From the NCBI GenBank assembly GCA_019321725.1, contig CM033110.1, positions 1,967,229 to 2,031,228 on the forward strand: 64,000 bases of DNA, read 5' to 3'. The stretch is from Paulownia fortunei (Eukaryota > Streptophyta > Magnoliopsida > Lamiales > Paulowniaceae). The position numbers and the translations under genes were made by a program. Below, in pieces: positions 35,037 to 47,540 of this stretch (position 1 is its first letter; every line of letters starts with the position of its first letter). The notes below the pieces were generated by a model. That model ran no database searches. It was not told the origin of the DNA and saw nothing but the letters and a program-made list of their open reading frames with translations.

Positions 35037-38000
35037 TCAATTCTGTGGAATGGATATTTTAGTTTTCTTCATCTCTTTGGCTATTGCCTCCGCCAGTTCC
35101 TCTGCATTGTATTCAACACCAAAGGACCTTGCCACCTCCATATTTGGGTTCATCAAGTACCTGTTTATGATTACAGTAAAAAATAGCAATTGTTTATATG
35201 GGCAATCGAAACATTTGGCAGGGAAAGGAAAGCATCAAATGAAGAAATTGGATTACAGTGTAAAAGATTGTAGGTTACATGTTGTGAGAAGACTCAACAA
35301 GATAATCATCTCCTTCTTCATCAACTTTTTTAAAGAACACTCTGTATTCTTGTGCAATCTGCCTTATAGCAGCAGCTGGTCCAGTTAATCCCACTATTCT
35401 CGAGTCAAACTCTGCACTTCATGAGAAAAAAGTGGTAAAATAAGAGTTTTAATAGTAGAAAAGAAGCAAATTACATTAGAAAGTTTTTGTATAAGCAAGC
35501 CCCAAGCAGGCACAAGGTGCTCAAAACAACAAAACATTATCTATGTCGATGCAACAATAACAAAGTTCCAACAAAACTTATGGAAGGAAGAATGTGTGTG
35601 TGTGTGTGTGAGAGGGAGAGAGAGCGAGAGAGAAATAGAAAATAAAAAACTGTGAATTTAGGGTTAGGGCATCAGCAGCTCTACTTGGCATTCAATTGAA
35701 CTATAAAGAAACGAAAACATGCCTTCCTAAATATTAGTTGTCTTTTTCTCTTTTCTGAAAAACCAGTCACGTAAGTCTTGATTTTCTCATCTATCAATCT
35801 TGGAAAACGAATTTTTACTGTTAATCAGCTTGTCACATGTACTTTCAACAATCCATCTACTTCTTTTGATCTAAATAATAAGATTTTTGTTAAGGGGACA
35901 AAATGCCTCATACTGCAAGAGGCTTTTCAAATTTGATAGACATTTGAGCTGGTGCCATATGAAGTATAATACTAGTTTATTATTCTACCTTGAACCATAT
36001 AGTATACAATTGATATATGACATACATACAACAAAGGGAAATAGATAAACAGCACAATGGTTTGACAACATTAACACTATTAATTATGTATTATACGGAG
36101 CAGCATATACTATAACACAGTATCAATTATAGGAAACGCCTTAATAATTTCTTGAAGAGACATTAGCCTAAAACAAAAGGATTTCAATATTAACAACACA
36201 GTTAATAAGGGATCAACTTTTATGCACACATTGTACCAGTAGTCTTGGAGTATCAATGCACCTTTATTCAATCAAAAGATCAAGCACATAGATTCGCAAC
36301 TAAAAAATTGAGGAGTTCATGCTTATATTCCTTAAAAACCTATCCAAAAGCAAGTCTAGCAAATTCTTTTTATGGTTGATTTCAAATAAGTATTCATTTT
36401 CCGGCAAATGTATTCTTAACTTTCAAAATTGGAGCCCATTTATGAATATGCTATTATGCACTGTGTAGTTTTACTGTCACATAATCAACAAATTTGTGAT
36501 GGTGAAATAAAATTTAATCAAGAAAGACTCACCTCTAATATAAGCATGAAGTTGTGAGGGGGTGTCACGCTGAGGATCAATTGTGACAAATATGGGTAAG
36601 ACCTTGATATTCTGTGTCGACTCTTTTTTCAATCAAATGAAACATTTCAGTCACAACAATTAAAAAAACAGATGATACAATTTGAGATAGAGTAGAAGAG
36701 AAGAACCTAATATATTAATGGCATTGGCCATCTTTCGAACTTCTGCTGGCCCAACATCAGGGGATGAAGTGTAACCGAAGTATAAAAGAACCCAATTTCC
36801 CAGAAGATTTTTTTCAGTAACAAGCTGACCTTCTGTATCAACTAGACTGAAGGGGCCACCAATTATCGGCCCTTGGATGGCACTTCTTTCAAACTTTTCA
36901 CCCTTACCTATTACAAGTTTAATGAAACAAACAAAAAGTTTAGACAATACATAAGAAAAATTGCACATGTATATAGAGGGAAATAACTGATGATGTGCTC
37001 ATTACCTAACAAAATACCCTCTAAAGTTTTGCATTTTTGGATTATAAGGGAGGAGACAGATAGGAAGATATAAAGTATGTGACTTCAGTACAGAACATCC
37101 ATTTCATTTTATAACAAATAAGGGGCTACTTTAACAGTTATAACAACAAATGAGGCATATGCAATGAACACATGAAGGCTCAGCATTGTGTACAGCCATG
37201 CACCACACAAGGAAATCCACAATTTAAAAAGTCTCTCATTTCCTTTAAGTCTGTCATAGACTTATAGCTACACATTATGATAAAACTAAAACAAAAATGT
37301 TTTTTAGTATATCTCGTATAATCTGTATGGCTTCTTCTGCATGATCGCATTTCATCATACGCCTTTTGCTGCCTGAATTTTTAGGTGGAAAAACTCCTCT
37401 CAAGATTTAGTTTAAGCAAAGCTATAATGTTGAATTCCAATAAGGTAAATTTGTAATGGAAACTCATTGATGAACTAATTTTCTCATCAACTTCTGCCAA
37501 AAATTACAAGTAAAAACTGAACAAGATACTATTTATATAATCAACCCCTGAAAATTGTGGAAAAAAAAATGAAAACAAGTTCCACACGTGGTATTAATTC
37601 TCCAAATAAAATGAAGTCCTAAGGTCTTTAATTAGACAAACAACTCACTTCATCATCAAAAGTTCTATCTCTAAATTCTAGAAGGTCACTCATGAATAGA
37701 AGTGTTCTATAACCAATAGATTTTTCCAGTAGAAAATCCTTAATTGGAAGATATATATACACACACAAACACACACGTATATAATTAAACAATCGAGGGT
37801 CCACTCTAGTTGGTTGCCTCTTGACTCCTGTTGATAATAAGTAGATCCAAGGATATTACAAATTAATTTCTGCTTTCCAGCTGAAACTCTAACAATTGAA
37901 AATTTAAAAACAAGTAAACTATCAATGAACTGCAATCCAAGGCTCAACTCTTAAATGTGCCAGATTGAAACACAGTTTATTAAATTCATTTTGACATCAC

Positions 38001-40523
38001 ACAGACAGCAAACAAAAACAATGCCCTCAAAGCCAAACATATCAATTTCAATAATTGTGGAAATCACCTTTTGGCACTGCTCTCTTTTCATCATTATAGT
38101 GAATGAACAAAACCAACCCACCAATTCCAGCTAGAACAGAACCAGGCTGCAATAGTAAATCTGAGATGAAGAGAATTAAAAGAAAGGTAAAGAGAATAAA
38201 AAAAGGAAAATTTTAATAAAGAAAATGAATACAAAATGAGATTTTGAAGCAACTTCAAAGAAGATGAAGTCATGATAGCATACAACTAGAAAAGATCTCC
38301 AAGAGATAGGAGTCACAGCCTGTTCAGGTAATGGAAGAGGAGGCTTAGTGCTACTCGTGGACCTTGTACTGGAACAGTAGTATCTCTTAGATGAACCATA
38401 CCTGTGCAGAATGGTTACCAAAAGGTAGCAGAATATTAGAGATTCAGTGATCTATATTGGAGACAGCCAGACATTGCTTTAGCATGTAAGTGGACTCATC
38501 ATATGATGAGCAATCATAACATCATATACTGTTCTATAGAATGAACTCAATTCCATTTTATTAAACTGAGTTCACGTAAAATAAACAGGGTACGCCAATA
38601 TCCTTTTCAGCAGCCATGAGACCATATAAATTACAGAAACATGCATGCCTCTTTTTACAACAAATTATCACTTTGCTCACCCCAAGATATGTCAAGCAGT
38701 AAACTTTCCTACACAACATAAAATCCACCAGAGAATGTGGATCAAATTAGGGTTTACAACAATACAGCTATCCCCACACTGATGACTGGTATCCTGGTCA
38801 TACTAGCCAATGCATCCCATATAATATTGAATCTCCATCAAGAGCAGTTGCACATTACATTAAACCCCATTTGTGTGGAGAATTAAAAAGAAAGTTACAT
38901 ACTTCTTGAAACAACTGAGACCCTCAGGATCCCCCAACATTGTCTGTTCAGTTAATGGATGAGGTGATATATTGCTCAGGACAGATCTTGTGTAGATTGA
39001 TGAGGAGAATCTCTTAGATGCACCAAACCTAGAAAAAAACACCGAAATGCACGTAGATATTAGTCATGAGAAAAGGTTTTAATGAGCAATAGAAAGAGAA
39101 CATAAAGTACTCCCAGCCACTTTTAGATTGTTTCCAAATAAATACTAAAAATTTAATATACAATTCATATGCAAAATGCATGTGCATGGAGGTGCTTGTG
39201 TGCACATCACAAAAGTACATATCATGCAACTGGCAATAACAAATTTATCCACTGCTTCTGCTGAAAAATACTAATGTAAGATAAAATCAGTAATATCTCT
39301 TAGTTTGCTCATCTTCATATGGATAACCGACCTCTATAGCATAATGCCCTGAAAGTGACTATCATAATCTATAATGCACCGACACTCTGAAAAATTATCC
39401 GTGATGTGTCCAACATGTCCAAAGTGTGTCCGACATGGTTCGACATATGGAGTTCTTTTTTCATATATTTTAAATAGTATAAAAATAACAAAAAATATGA
39501 ATTTTCTAAAACTACTTGAAACAATAGTGCTACTTCGCCCATCTCATTTTTGCTCTCCTTACATTTCTTTATCAAAACCTTTCTTTTACAAATCACACTA
39601 GTAGAATTTTGCCACCATCATAGGCATGAACTTCTTTTTCTTTGTACCCAGATTGATACCTCTGTAGAAATACTATCCATTATCAATTACATATGTAAAT
39701 ATGTGTATGTATTATGTATATATTTACATGAATACTTACATATAAAAAAATATTTTGTATGCATTGGACAGCCTTGTTGGAGCATGTCATGTCATAATTT
39801 TTTTAAGAAATGTTGTGTCCGTGTTCATGCATCATACGTCACAATAAAACTAGTTCATTAAATCTCTATCATTATTCAGCAGGTCAAGATGCCTGACAAA
39901 GTCACAAACTAAGAGGGCTTTTAGTATGCATCCTAACTAAAACTTCCAGGTAGATCACTATGTTTACTCTAAACAATGTGGAACAGTGCACCGAGCTCCA
40001 AACCAATATAAAATCCAGGAAAGCAATGTACGGACCACGTTATGTATATGGATCAAAACAACAGCTTCTGAAATCGTCATTCTTTCCAACACCGCTAACA
40101 CTAGAAAATCTGTCAGAACTAACCAACATATTCCACCACTATAATCCATCTCTATTTTTCTACAACAAGTTATCCCATTAACCATAGTAAAATACAATCC
40201 CTAACTTCTCGCAAACTCATTATTCTCAAAGTAAAACCCCACTCTTCCAGTTAACCCACATCAAATTACAACTCTAAATAAGAGTCATCCAGAATGCAGC
40301 TTCATTACAAACCAAATAAGCCCATTGACTCTATATACAAATAACATTGAACATATTTTGCGGATTCTAAAATTAAATCCCCGCTAAAAAAAAATCTGAA
40401 ATAAAAGCAACTTGATTTAGGAGAAATTAAAAATAAAAATAAAAATTACCGTCTGAAAATCTGAAGAGACGCTTCCGAATGGTTTTTCGAGCAGGAGAAG
40501 GCAATTCTTGACAACAATGGCAT
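35037..40523 (-). CDS. HCC2: mitochondrial SCO-like protein HCC2 (no copper-binding CxxxC)
   Basis: Exons in transcript order: 40523-40450, [39028-38903 optional], 38401-38284, 38146-38068, 36907-36707, 36622-36533, 35411-35279 and 35160-35037. All have GT-AG introns. It is 272 aa without the optional exon, close to the 276 aa of Arabidopsis HCC2, or 314 aa with it. Seen: a basic, Ser/Arg-rich presequence (MPLLSRIAFSC); a membrane span in PGSVLAGIGGLVLFIHYND; then a SCO/thioredoxin fold with GPIIGGPFSLVDTEGQ, NWVLLYFGYTSSPDVGP, LPIFVTIDPQRDTPSQL, YLVESSHNMY and ARSFGVEYNAEELAE. SSPDVGP replaces the CPDICP of SCO1/HCC1, so classical Cu transfer to COX2 is not expected. Family knowledge: inner mitochondrial membrane, with proposed redox/UV-stress roles. 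Intron 1 holds a repeat (39374-39830). Confidence 0.93.
38903..39028 (-). other. duplicated, frame-neutral candidate cassette exon in HCC2
   Basis: This 126-base segment has a strong acceptor (ttttttctag) and donor (gtatgt). It opens with RFGASKR, almost the RYGSSKR that opens the next exon (38401-38284), and shares 'catctaagagat' and 'ccatta.ctgaacag' with it. Start and end are both phase 2, so it can be included before the next exon without a frameshift. It cannot replace that exon, because joining it to 38146 breaks the frame. The family length of about 275 aa fits skipping. I infer tandem exon duplication; whether it is used needs RNA data. Confidence 0.6.
39374..39830. mobile_element. 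'gtgtccgacat' repeat in HCC2 intron 1
   Basis: It begins 'atgcaccgacactctg' and ends 'gttgtgtccgtgttcatgca', roughly inverted. The 'gtgtccNaca' phrase recurs three times near the start (39407-39450). The interior contains ATG-led frames with no family resemblance. This resembles non-autonomous elements commonly seen in dicot introns. Confidence 0.45.
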
Positions 40524-40921
40524 TTTTCAGCTTTGTTTTTTTTTCCCTCTTCTTCTTATCTATTTAATCTGCTGATTAGTATCGTAGCATAAAATGAAGA
40601 AAATATATTGGGAAAAAGAATATCATCATTCTTTTTTCTTTTCTTAATTCCCTTTGAATGGAGAAGTTGAGAAATTTCATTCACATGATACACCTAATAA
40701 TTGAAATAAAATCAGAAGGCAGAGGTTCAGGGTTTAGAGCTAACGACGTCGTCTGATGGGCTTTCCTTTTCCCCAAGAACACGACGAAGCTACGGTTATG
40801 GATCCAAAATGGAATGGCGAAGTTAATGGGTTTGGGCTTGGGCCAGCATCAAGTGAATTATGGGTAGGGCTATCAGTAGGTCTCATTTCAATTCAAATTT
40901 AATGCTCCATTGAAATTTGGC
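40524..40921 (-). promoter_or_regulatory. HCC2 5' flank
   Basis: Immediately upstream of the HCC2 ATG (minus strand). It contains a purine/pyrimidine-biased leader and 'aacgacgtcgtc' at about 40742, a palindromic ACGT/GACGTC core (CRE/bZIP-like), about 220 bases from the ATG. No clear TATA box, which would be usual for a housekeeping mitochondrial gene. Confidence 0.35.
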
Positions 40922-40956
40922 GGGGTGGGGTGGGGTGGGGTGGCGTGGGGTGGGGG
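40922..40956 (+). repeat. GGGGT repeat, G-quadruplex pattern, upstream of HCC2
   Basis: Four GGGG runs with single-T loops, then GG, GGGG and GGGGG. It lies about 400 bases upstream of the HCC2 start, with the G-rich strand opposite the gene's coding strand. Sequence and spacing are the same as the tract before PLAT gene 3. Confidence 0.75.
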
Positions 40957-43088
40957 ATGATCAATTTAGCAATCCCCGTAAAACATTCTTATAAGAGCCC
41001 TTGTACTTCCGAAATATTTGAATTGAACCATAGGTACGAGTTTGTCATTGTCGTAGTACTACTAAATTCTATTAATTAAAACTCGTATTATACTTGTATA
41101 ATATATGTACGTAAAAAATATTTTTGTTTCCTTTAATCTAAAAATTATTCAAAAGTTATTTGTAAGTATTAATAAAATGTAATATAAATAAAAATAAAAA
41201 TTATATATAATTTATGAATATATAATTTATTATTAAATAGTTATCTTTAAATTATGTCCTAATTATAAATTAAATAATATAAAAATAATTATAAAATAAT
41301 TTTTACTTAATTTAAAATTAAGTAAAAACACAATTCATATAAAAATAATATTCATATTTTTGCTCCTGAATAAATTTTTTTATATTCGTATTTTACCAAT
41401 TAGCCTATAAATCTATGTATTATCCACTTTCATATTTCACCATAATTTTTAATAAAAAATCATAATATAAATATATTTATTAAATGCTGAATTTTTTCCG
41501 TCCCACATTTAAATAACTGGACTACCAATTCATCCACCACAGATGTGGTTGGTCAACAAACACGACCGTAAACAACTTCGAAATCTAAAGAAATGAAGGA
41601 TTATTGTTAGAAGATTTTAAGACTACAAGTCCAAAGACAATATTATTTTTAGGACCTAATATAGTAATTTAAGTATTGTAAATGCTACTTCTGGTATACA
41701 TACATTTGATACAAATTTATTATTCAAATATTTTATTTTTTATAAAATAAAATACTTAATATTCATTTATACATTAAATATATCATAAATCAGGTGTAGT
41801 ATAGATATTACCTAATAAATTAGATTAAATAAAGACAGCTGGTTGTATGTCGAAAACGTGTTCGAATTCGTGGTTTGAGATTTTGGGCCCTTGCACAATC
41901 AAGATTAGAATTTTAAACAATTTAAACCCACTCAACTGGGCCTGACAACCTAGTTTAGTCATAGGTGAGCCCGTGTCTATATTATTCTCAACGACACTTG
42001 GGAACATTCCCAAAAAAAATTACTTGTAGATGGGCCCATATTTTTCACACATTTCATTTCTTGAGAAATTCATAATTGTCACTCATATTTCGTGTTAGTT
42101 TCTCTCTTTCTTAAATCTTGAAAAAGGACAATTTTTGTGAATATGCTAAGTATAAATTTGATTTCTATTGGATATTATTACACATTATCCATACACCAAA
42201 AGAGTAATTTGCATCACCTGTTCACCTAGTCGTGTTCAGACAAAGATAGGATCAATTAGGATTTACTCGACGATTGTCTTTTTTTACTTTGTCTGTAATC
42301 TTAAATTTTAAAAGTAAATTATATAGAATTCCAAAGTTTACATATAAATTACATGTCCATGTTACCCCCTAAAATTAAAAATTATGATTATGATCCTACA
42401 AATACTTTAGAAATTACATTCAAAGTAATAATAGCAATTTGTTTTAAAAAATAAATTCATAGATGCATAATATTAGTAGCCATCTATATATCTTTTATGT
42501 TTTGGTGAGTTTATCTTTCTAGTTAAAAGCATATAATACTGCCATTAGTTATTTAAATGATAAAATTGATTAGATTTTAAATTCAAGTTCCATTTTAAAT
42601 TATTTATGAGTGTTACTTTATTTCATTGAAGTTTTTTTCTCCATCTTAATATCTTGATACAATTTTATTAACCATTAATGAATATCAAGAATTTTTATAT
42701 AATTAATATAATATCAATTAAAATAAAATATAAAAAAATAGTGAAAATTGTTTGTCTCTCTATGTATAAATCAAACCCCCCCACCCACCCAAAAAAATAA
42801 AAATTAAACCACTGTGTCATCCTTTAAAATCAGAATGGACAATAATAGTTGTCAGTGGGGTTTCAGTTTTGAGGAAATTAGGGTAGAAATAGTCAACCTA
42901 CAAAATGTCAAAATTCTTAAATTTTGGTGCGCGTGCAGATCAGTTGACAGTCAGCGCCTAGGATCCAATGCCGATTACCATTCTGGACCGGACCAGTCAA
43001 AACCCATTTTATTCAAATTTCCAGTTCAACTATTTGAATACGGCTCTGCCCCAATTAACGTCCACATTCATTTTATTACCACAATAAT

Positions 43089-43133
<45 letters not shown>

Positions 43134-46099
43134 CTCGTTGTTTGACCATAGCAATCAAAATATTTGAGGGAGCCTATTGTTTTATTTGTAATTTTATTGA
43201 ATATGAATTTAAATTATTTTTTAATTAATATATTTTAAAAAAATAAAAATAAATTGAATCCTCGATAGACCGTAGCATTTTTTTATACTTGGCAATTTAA
43301 ATTAATTGAAAATTAAGTATTAGAAATAGTGACGTATTCATTAAAATGTAGACGTTATGATATGATGTGATTCTTAAGTTTATATATTAGCGTGGAAAAA
43401 AAAAGTTGGAATGACGATAAAGAGAGTATTTTTTTTCTCTCTTTTGATTTTGTGAGAAAATGAAATTTGTGTTATGTATAATAATTTTTTTTTGTAATAC
43501 GAAGTTAAAGTTATATCGTGTATCCTACTTTTTGGAGCTGTAAGTCATCGAACTGACGATCGACGGAGAGATTTTTTTATTGAAAATATATTATTAAAAT
43601 CCAATTAAGGATGATAATACTAAATTACCATAACTATTTGGACATTTACATCAAAGTCTAAGGTGGTAATCACTGTCTTATTCATTGAATAGACTAGTTT
43701 AGACAAATCATACTACATTTCATATTTCTTGTCCAAATTCTTCTAAACAAAGTATATTCGGAATATTAGAAAATATTCCTACTTTTCATTTTATTTTATT
43801 TTTTTAGCCCAACTTTGAGAATGAATATAAATGAAAAAAATCCAAATATGACTTGAATAAAATTTTGTACTTTTCTAAGGACCTAGAGAAAGAAAAATTG
43901 TTTGGCGTTAAAAGTAGAAGAAACTTCTATTTTGTGACGTGCCACTTTATGGGCTTATGCAGAGTGAATTTTATTTTAATTATGATTAAGGACATGTATT
44001 TGGTGAGATTTGATTTTTCCCCCACAAATTTATTTTAATGTAGAAGAGGTATATAATTTCATTGTTTAACTTAAAATTCTAGAACCTGATCTTCTATAGT
44101 TTTATTTAAGTCCAATATTGCAGACTTGTCAAGCCTTGGAATAAGTGTTCTCAATTTTTGACTTGGTCTTTAAGTTGATTAATTAATTTTACCCTTGAAA
44201 TTCGCGACCGTAATCATGCAAAGTCAAAAAAATTGAAGATTGAGGGGTTAACTTTATTTTTTAAAAATATAGTATATAAAATAGATATTTTTAATTTTTT
44301 AACAAATTTAAAATTTTAAAATTTAATAAAATTTATATTAATTTAATAAAATTATAGAGTTGAGAGAGGTAGCCGTCGGCTCCCCCCAACTCGGGCTTCG
44401 TCTCTAACCGTAACATTATTTTCTTGAAGAAGCGATCAAGTATAATTATTATCTTGATCACTAATAATTACATAAAAAAATTTAAAAAAATTAACATGAA
44501 TTATATAACTACATATTATTTGTTGAATTTCAATACAAAACTTAATTATTACAGGATTTTCAGATCATTTTTTTACCAGCTAAATTAGGCATGTTTGGCT
44601 ACCTTAAAATTGTTTGATGGCAACAAAATTTGTATGGGTTAAGAATGGGAAGTTTTAAGTTGGAAATGACTCGTGTATGTCAAAAAGTAGAATATATGCA
44701 AAGCAAGAAAGGTAAGTGATGTCTAATCACTGTGCCACATTAAGTGTACAACATAAATTTTCTTACTTGGGTTAGGTAAAGGTCTGATTAAAGTTATATT
44801 TCTTAAATTTTACGGCATAAAACCCACTTTAAATCCTCTAGAACCATTCTATCAATCCAAAGTTCGCATTAAAGAATGATGATAATTCACATTAAAATAT
44901 GATAAATTTGATGTAAGGAGCACTTTATCTTCGTGTCGTAATTTTATAAGTTGATAGAAATAATTTAATTTATATTTTCAAACCTACGACGTGCAAACTC
45001 ATGTATTCCGTCTTCGTCAAAAAATAATTATTACTAAATAGACCAACAAAAATAAAAAAAATAAAAAGTTTTGGTAGTAGTTGTGCATTTTTTTTTACTA
45101 GTAGTGTATGAGTGTCTTTATTTTTTATTTTATTTTATTTTATTTTATTTTGCTTCAATTTTATTAAACTAGGGTAAGTGGCAAAAAAAGCCCCTCGTGA
45201 AAGTGTTAAAACAACATAATTTTTACTTTTATCATGTTTCCATGCTCCTATAATATACATTGAATATGTACTTTGTTATATTCCCCTCTTAACCATTCCA
45301 TTTCCTTAAATATTGTGTACAATTTTGGCATTATTTGACTAATTGATATCGAATATTTTTTTTTTATTTTTGTGAAAGAAATATTTTGTTTTTAGAGTAT
45401 CGACATGTTTTCAAGAGACAATGTGAGAGTATGCTAAACAACCTTGTTTTGTGTAATAATCAATATTATTAGTATATGATTACTTTAATTGATTATAAAA
45501 AAAATTGATTTAAGATTAATATTTGGTGTACCCTGTGGACTTAATCTCCTCCTCTGAGTTTAATTAGGAGTCTTTTAATTCTTCTTTCTTTCCCTAGTCT
45601 TTTATTTAATATATCTTCCATAATTTACAATCATCAATTCAACACACGTAACATATCAAATTATTAAATTTTATAATAAATAATCGGGTCAAAATAAGTT
45701 GCAAGAATTGTTGATTATTAGTTCCTGAAATAATTAATAATCGGGTCAAAATAAATTCTCTCGATAAAGATGCTACAAGGAGCATCTTAATCAATGGATT
45801 GTGAGAACATTATGCTAGCAAACCTAGCATTCATAGGCAATGTTAAATATTAATAGTATCAAATTGATTCTCAAATTCATTCACCTGGTTTTCTTTCTTT
45901 ATAATCAATGGCTTCTTATAAGTATAATTTATTTCATCCTCCTCTACAGTGGTTGGATCTTATAAATATTATAATCGATAGTATATGTTGGGTGTAAATG
46001 TCACCAATACATGTGGATGTGTATAAAATATGTGATAAGATGCACACTTAATACATATTGTTGAATTAGTTTTATACCAATAATTCGTATGTACACTAA
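40957..46099. other. 5.1-kb gene-free region
   Basis: AT-rich with no credible gene. It includes a compound (AC)n(AT)n microsatellite at 43088-43132, a poorly conserved repeat end near 44280-44400 ('agccgtcggctccccccaac'), a (TTTTA)n tract at about 45118-45152, and a direct repeat 'taatcgggtcaaaataa' near 45681 and 45739. Short frames such as 42814-43167 read into the microsatellite and are not genes. Confidence 0.5.
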
Positions 46100-47540
46100 A
46101 ATATTATATTAACTTTATTTTTAATCCATTGAAAAGTCGAGAGATAGATCTACAACTTTTATATTTACCACAAAACTCAGTTTATTCAATTTTAATGAGA
46201 AAAATCAGGTTAAAAAGTCAGCGCTGGAGTAAAATTTTTTGGTTTGACATATTTTGGTATTTTTTACATAACTTTCTTCACAGAGTTCATATTGATTTGA
46301 TTTAAGTTTCTATAAAAATTAAAAATATAGAGCTACAATTTACTAGAATACAATAAAAATCAATTCATACAAAAAAGAACTCAAAAATTACTTGTAAGAT
46401 GACTAATCCTACCAGTGCCTAGGCGCTGCAAATTGAGCATATGGTGCCTAGACACCAATACAGAGAGTCTAGGGAGCGAAACAGAAGACATGGCACCTAG
46501 GAGCCATTTAAAGATAGTTCAAACAGAGTATTTGGCACTTAGGCGTCGTTCTTCTTAATCTAAGCGCCAAACAGTATGAAAGTTTGAAAGTGCGATTTTT
46601 TACTCGAATTTTGGATATTAATTGAGAAAAATTATAAAAGCCAACTTCTAAAAAGACTTTGGGAAATCTTTTGGACTTGAGAAGACTTAAAGAAATAAAA
46701 GAAAAGGCAAAGGTAAGAGCTTGAAGATTCAAAAAGGTGGATTCCATAATCAAGATTCGAAAAATTTATTCTTTCCTTTTTTCTTTACCATAAACATGAG
46801 TTTGTCTATAGATTCTATGCTTATGGCTATAAGCTAATTATCTTTTCTAGCGTTTTAATATAACCTAATTAGGATATTTTAAATATTTCTATTAATTCAA
46901 TTCTCAATTTATTTTTTCGGATTGAGTATTCTTTATTGTTCTTAATGTTTCTAATTAGTTGATCACTAATTAGATAATTTGTTAATCATTATCTATAATG
47001 TGAATTATGTATTTAGTTTATTGTAAAAAATATCATAAATTATATGTAGAATATATTTGTATGGTTTGTCTAGTTATTGCATGAAATTCATAAAACTTAA
47101 TGAGTTGTTGATTGTTGGAATTCACATAAGAATATAGTGGGTTGATAATATTGATGATATTTTCGTGAAACCATGGGAGAGGCTAGTGAATAATTTAAAG
47201 ATTGCCAACTATTATTTAAAAAATAAATTGAGATTGATGAGATAGACCCTAGGTTTTTAAACTAATTATGATAAAATCAATTCAAACTAATTATGGTAAA
47301 ATCATAAACCCTAGATTTTTAAGTTATTGAATTTCATCTTTAATTGTTTTTGATTATTAGTTTAATTAGTTAGGTTTAGTTTACAATCATCAATAATTTC
47401 TTGCATTTATTCAAATAAAGTTAGAGTTGATATAATTTCGATACTTATTAAATTTCAGTTATCGTAAGAATAATATCCACTTATCATTTTATTACTTGTT
47501 AACGATAACACAGACTTCCGTTTGTAAAATTTATAATATA
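46100..47540. mobile_element. probable LTR-retrotransposon leader relic
   Basis: The run of phrases here ('accataaacatgagtttgtc', 'gttgatcactaattagata', 'tcgtgaaaccatggga', 'gaccctaggtttttaaact', then 'ttacttgttaacgataacac') resembles the untranslated leader of plant Ty3/gypsy-type retrotransposons and their solo derivatives as I remember them. No gag or pol frame and no paired LTRs are visible. Low-moderate confidence, by recall only. Confidence 0.3.
46414..46568. repeat. cluster of near-palindromic GCCTAGGC motifs
   Basis: Five related sites occur in about 155 bases: AGTGCCTAGGCGCT (46414), GGTGCCTAGACACC (about 46443), GGCACCTAGGAGCC (about 46491), GGCACTTAGGCGTC (about 46535) and 'ctaagcgcc' (about 46560). 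Each is an imperfect 14-base palindrome around CTAG. They sit in otherwise AT-rich DNA, within the retroelement-like relic. Confidence 0.6.

Noticed and set aside
38903..39028. Mutually exclusive exon pair in HCC2
   Set aside because: Splicing this exon directly to 38146 shifts the frame, so it can only be an added cassette and cannot replace the next exon.
35037..40523. Assignment as the true copper chaperone SCO1/HCC1
   Set aside because: The CPDICP copper site is replaced by SSPDVGP, and neighbouring residues match HCC2-type proteins.
42814..43167. 117-codon frame on +
   Set aside because: The C-terminal third is His-Thr-Ile-Tyr from the (AC)n(AT)n repeat, and the rest matches no family.
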